From Candidatus Zixiibacteriota bacterium (GTDB lineage: Bacteria; Zixibacteria; MSB-5A5; GN15; FEB-12): a stretch of 6,895 bases of DNA. Location of the stretch: the NCBI GenBank assembly GCA_030642845.1, contig DAOWMZ010000095.1, positions 1-6,895 of the forward strand. The letters run 5' to 3'. Within the stretch, counting starts at the first letter, position 1; the number at the start of each line of letters is the position of its first letter. Shown one piece after another: positions 5,582-6,895 of the stretch. The notes below the pieces were generated by a model. The model saw only the letters and a program-made list of their open reading frames with translations, was not told the DNA's origin and searched no databases. The position numbers were made by a program, and so were the translations under genes.

Positions 5582-6010
5582 ATGAGAGAAAGATACAGAG
5601 AATCAAAAGGTTTTACGCTGATAGAATTGATGATAGTTGTTGTTATTATAGGGATTTTAGCTGCCTTAGCTATTCCCCGTTTTATGATGGCTACAACTAA
5701 AACCAAACAATCAGAAGCCAAAGCAATATTAAAGCAAATCTATGTCAATGAACGTACTTTTCGTCAACAGTCAGCAGGACATATCTATTATACTCCTGCC
5801 GGAGATGCCAGTGCTGCTGCTCCTCTTGCTTTTAGAGAAATATGGATAGAGATACAACCACAAGCTCTTTACTCTTTTAATATCGTTGTTGGTGCTGGAA
5901 CTTTTACTGTGACAGCAACAGCAAATCTTGATGATGATGCTACTGTTGATACCTGGACTATTACCGAAGAAGGAACTATTACCAATACAATAAATGATGT
6001 AACTTCATAG
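5582..6010 (+). CDS. Type IV pilin, major-pilin type, first paralogue
   Basis: This 142-residue prepilin has leader MRERYRESKG, cleaved between Gly10 and Phe11; Glu15 is mature residue 5. The hydrophobic helix FTLIELMIVVVIIGILAALA leads into IPRFMMATTKTKQSEAKAILKQ. The C-terminal globular domain has no Cys. It ends with NLDDDATVDTWTI, an acidic loop of the type found in GspG and some deltaproteobacterial PilA proteins, where comparable acidic residues can bind calcium; that function is inferred here. GAGAGG about 5 bases before the ATG supports the start. The gene has its own sigma-54-type promoter (5525-5540) and a terminator (6034-6070), so it is a single-gene transcript. It is paralogous to the gene at 6467: the helix is identical, the C-terminal block is close and the middle is unrelated. 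Confidence 0.92.
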   Translation: MRERYRESKGFTLIELMIVVVIIGILAALAIPRFMMATTKTKQSEAKAILKQIYVNERTFRQQSAGHIYYTPAGDASAAAPLAFREIWIEIQPQALYSFNIVVGAGTFTVTATANLDDDATVDTWTITEEGTITNTINDVTS

Positions 6011-6033
6011 ACATAAATAAAATTATTTATAAG

Positions 6034-6070
6034 CCGGGTGATAGTCTCAGGATTGTCATCCGGTTTTTTT
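6034..6070 (+). terminator. Rho-independent terminator of the first pilin gene
   Basis: CCGGGTGA (6034-6041) pairs with TCATCCGG (6056-6063) as an 8-base-pair stem with one G-T wobble, followed at once by seven T residues (6064-6070). It lies 23 bases past the pilin stop and separates the two pilin transcription units. Confidence 0.85.
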
Positions 6071-6088
6071 GTTTACGGTTGTCTTGTC

Positions 6089-6109
6089 ATTCCCGACTTG
6101 ATCGGGAAT
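6089..6109. repeat. Short interspersed hairpin
   Basis: ATTCCCGA (6089-6096) and TCGGGAAT (6102-6109) form a perfect 8-base-pair stem around CTTGA. This TTCCCGACTTGATCGGGAA unit resembles small dispersed palindromes common in environmental bacterial genomes. It lies after the terminator T run and is not needed for termination. Confidence 0.6.
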
Positions 6110-6118
6110 CCATTTAAT

Positions 6119-6214
6119 TGTAAGGACAGGTCATTACCTGTCCTTATGTGCCTATGTAGGGACAACCCACTGTGGTTGTCCTTTGACCGGACAGGCGCAG
6201 GGACCTGACCCTAC
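6119..6214. repeat. Composite palindromic interspersed repeat between the pilin genes
   Basis: TAAGGACAGGT (6121-6131) and its exact complement (6136-6146) form an 11-base-pair hairpin with loop CATT. Next, GGACAACC (6160-6167) pairs with GGTTGTCC (6174-6181). An outer pair, GTAGGG (6156-6161) and CCCTAC (6209-6214), overlaps that hairpin's first two bases and could enclose the second half. The first 14 bases recur exactly at 971-984. The block is richer in G+C than the flanks. The rest of the 456-base gap holds the ATTGCA-TTT-TGCAAT palindrome at 6221-6235, AT-rich sequence, and the candidate promoter region from 6362 on. Confidence 0.7.
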
Positions 6215-6361
6215 AAAGTCATTGCATTTTGCAATATCTCTGGCAGATTGCCTTAAGATAAAATTCTCAAATCACAAACAAGATGATCAATATATAGACA
6301 AAAAAATGAGCAAAAATAATTTATCATATATTTCATAAGGAGTTTCAAAGAAAAATCAAGG

Positions 6362-6377
6362 TGTTCAAAAAAAGACA
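6362..6377. promoter_or_regulatory. Candidate activator site upstream of the second pilin promoter
   Basis: TGTTCAAAAAAAGACA has form TGTTC-N7-GACA. It matches 13 of 16 bases with the reverse complement of 5503-5518. It ends 7 bases before the GG at 6385-6386, the same spacing as at the first pilin gene. Confidence 0.42.
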
Positions 6378-6383
6378 GGGTTC

Positions 6384-6399
6384 AGGTATATATATTGCG
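6384..6399 (+). promoter_or_regulatory. Candidate sigma-54-type promoter of the second pilin gene
   Basis: AGGTATATATATTGCG has GG and GC separated by exactly 10 bases and an intact TTGC. The -24 half is weak (AGGTAT against TGGCAC). Support comes mainly from its position, the conserved upstream palindrome and the parallel with 5525-5540. The leader to the ATG at 6467 would be about 57 bases. Confidence 0.45.
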
Positions 6400-6466
6400 A
6401 TAACATTTACCGAAGATAATAATGAAAGCCAAGTTAAAAGTAGGCACTAACCTGTAGGAGGTTCGA

Positions 6467-6877
6467 ATGTTTTCAAAATTTCACAGCCGTAAAGGTTTCA
6501 CACTGATCGAGTTGATGATCGTGGTCGTAATTATCGGTATCCTGGCTGCTCTGGCCATTCCAAGATTTATGCAGGCAACAGTTAAGTCAAGACAATCAGA
6601 AGCCAAAGGTATTCTGAAGCAGATCTATACTATGGAACGTACCGTCCGTCAAGAAAATCCAGCAGTTGGCTATATAGCCTGTGCTGATCATCCCGGACTG
6701 GTTCTTATTGGGGTAGATGTTCCTATAGGAGCTGAATACGCCTATAGTGTTGCTGTAGCCGGTACCGGATTTACAGCTACTGCAGTAGCAAATCTGGATG
6801 ATGATGCTACAATTGATACATGGACAATTAATGAAGATGGAACTCTGACTAATACAATTAATGATGTAACTACCTAA
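6467..6877 (+). CDS. Type IV pilin, major-pilin type, second paralogue
   Basis: This 136-residue prepilin has leader MFSKFHSRKG, cleavage between Gly10 and Phe11, and Glu15 as mature residue 5. The helix is identical to that of the first pilin over 27 residues from Lys9. The middle (about 61-95) differs, with YIACADHPGLVLIGVDVPIG and a single Cys. The C-terminal block, NLDDDATIDTWTINEDGT, returns to close similarity. A strong Shine-Dalgarno, TAGGAGG, lies 5 bases before the ATG. Its N-terminal half prefers C- or G-ending codons (ATC, CTG, GTC), where the first copy uses ATA, TTA and GTT. With the stronger ribosome site this suggests the more highly expressed copy, perhaps the main pilin. The stop is 18 bases from the window end, so any terminator is not visible. 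Confidence 0.92.
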   Translation: MFSKFHSRKGFTLIELMIVVVIIGILAALAIPRFMQATVKSRQSEAKGILKQIYTMERTVRQENPAVGYIACADHPGLVLIGVDVPIGAEYAYSVAVAGTGFTATAVANLDDDATIDTWTINEDGTLTNTINDVTT

Positions 6878-6895
6878 GTAAGGTACATCTCCTAA

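Noticed and set aside
6243..6256. TGGCAGATTGCC as a sigma-54 promoter before the second pilin
   Set aside because: Only 6 bases separate GG from GC; the required spacing is 10.
6442..6460. AGGCACTAACCTGTAGG as a -24/-12 promoter close to the second pilin
   Set aside because: The -24 half looks fair, but no GC occurs 10 bases after GG, and the site would overlap the ribosome-binding region.

Overview
This AT-rich window looks like chromosomal DNA from a Gram-negative-type bacterium that builds type IV pili. The signs are a lipobox lipoprotein, class III prepilin leaders, an NtrC-type activator with sigma-54-like promoters, and a methylmalonyl-CoA epimerase. The pilins end in an acidic DDDATxDTWTI block, and the intergenic spaces carry families of short palindromic repeats. 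Both would suit an uncultured FCB-type or deltaproteobacteria-like lineage, but nothing here fixes the taxon, so that is a weak inference.

Layout. (1) Positions 2-934, plus strand: the end of a lipoprotein gene of unknown function, then 6 bases later a methylmalonyl-CoA epimerase. (2) Positions 971-1715: a minus-strand two-gene unit, a 53-residue LiaI/LiaF-like two-helix membrane protein overlapping a short BlaI/MecI-type repressor. The membrane protein lies in a different frame from the longer spurious ORF over the same bases. The unit is bracketed by copies of a palindromic interspersed repeat. (3) Positions 1687-2231, minus: an MshA-like pilin with its own terminator. (4) Positions 2375-3834, minus: a UroD/MtaA-superfamily protein with a zinc-methyltransferase H-x-C...C signature, joined by a one-base stop/start overlap to a GAF protein of the free methionine-(R)-sulfoxide reductase family. 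(5) Positions 4099-6877, plus: a PilR/NtrC-like response regulator followed by two paralogous type IV pilin genes, each with its own upstream region.

How the parts may work together. The regulator has an intact receiver, a sigma-54-contacting AAA+ domain and a Fis-type helix-turn-helix. Both pilin genes have a GG-N10-GC element of sigma-54 type. Exactly 7 bases before each GG lies a 16-base imperfect palindrome of form TGT(T)C-N7-GA(A)CA. The simplest reading is a local pilus regulon in which the regulator drives both pilins. No cognate kinase (PilS) or pilus assembly gene is in the window. The two pilins are also mosaic: the 5' end is identical in protein but strongly diverged at synonymous sites, the middle is unrelated, and the 3' end is much closer at synonymous sites, which suggests partial gene conversion.
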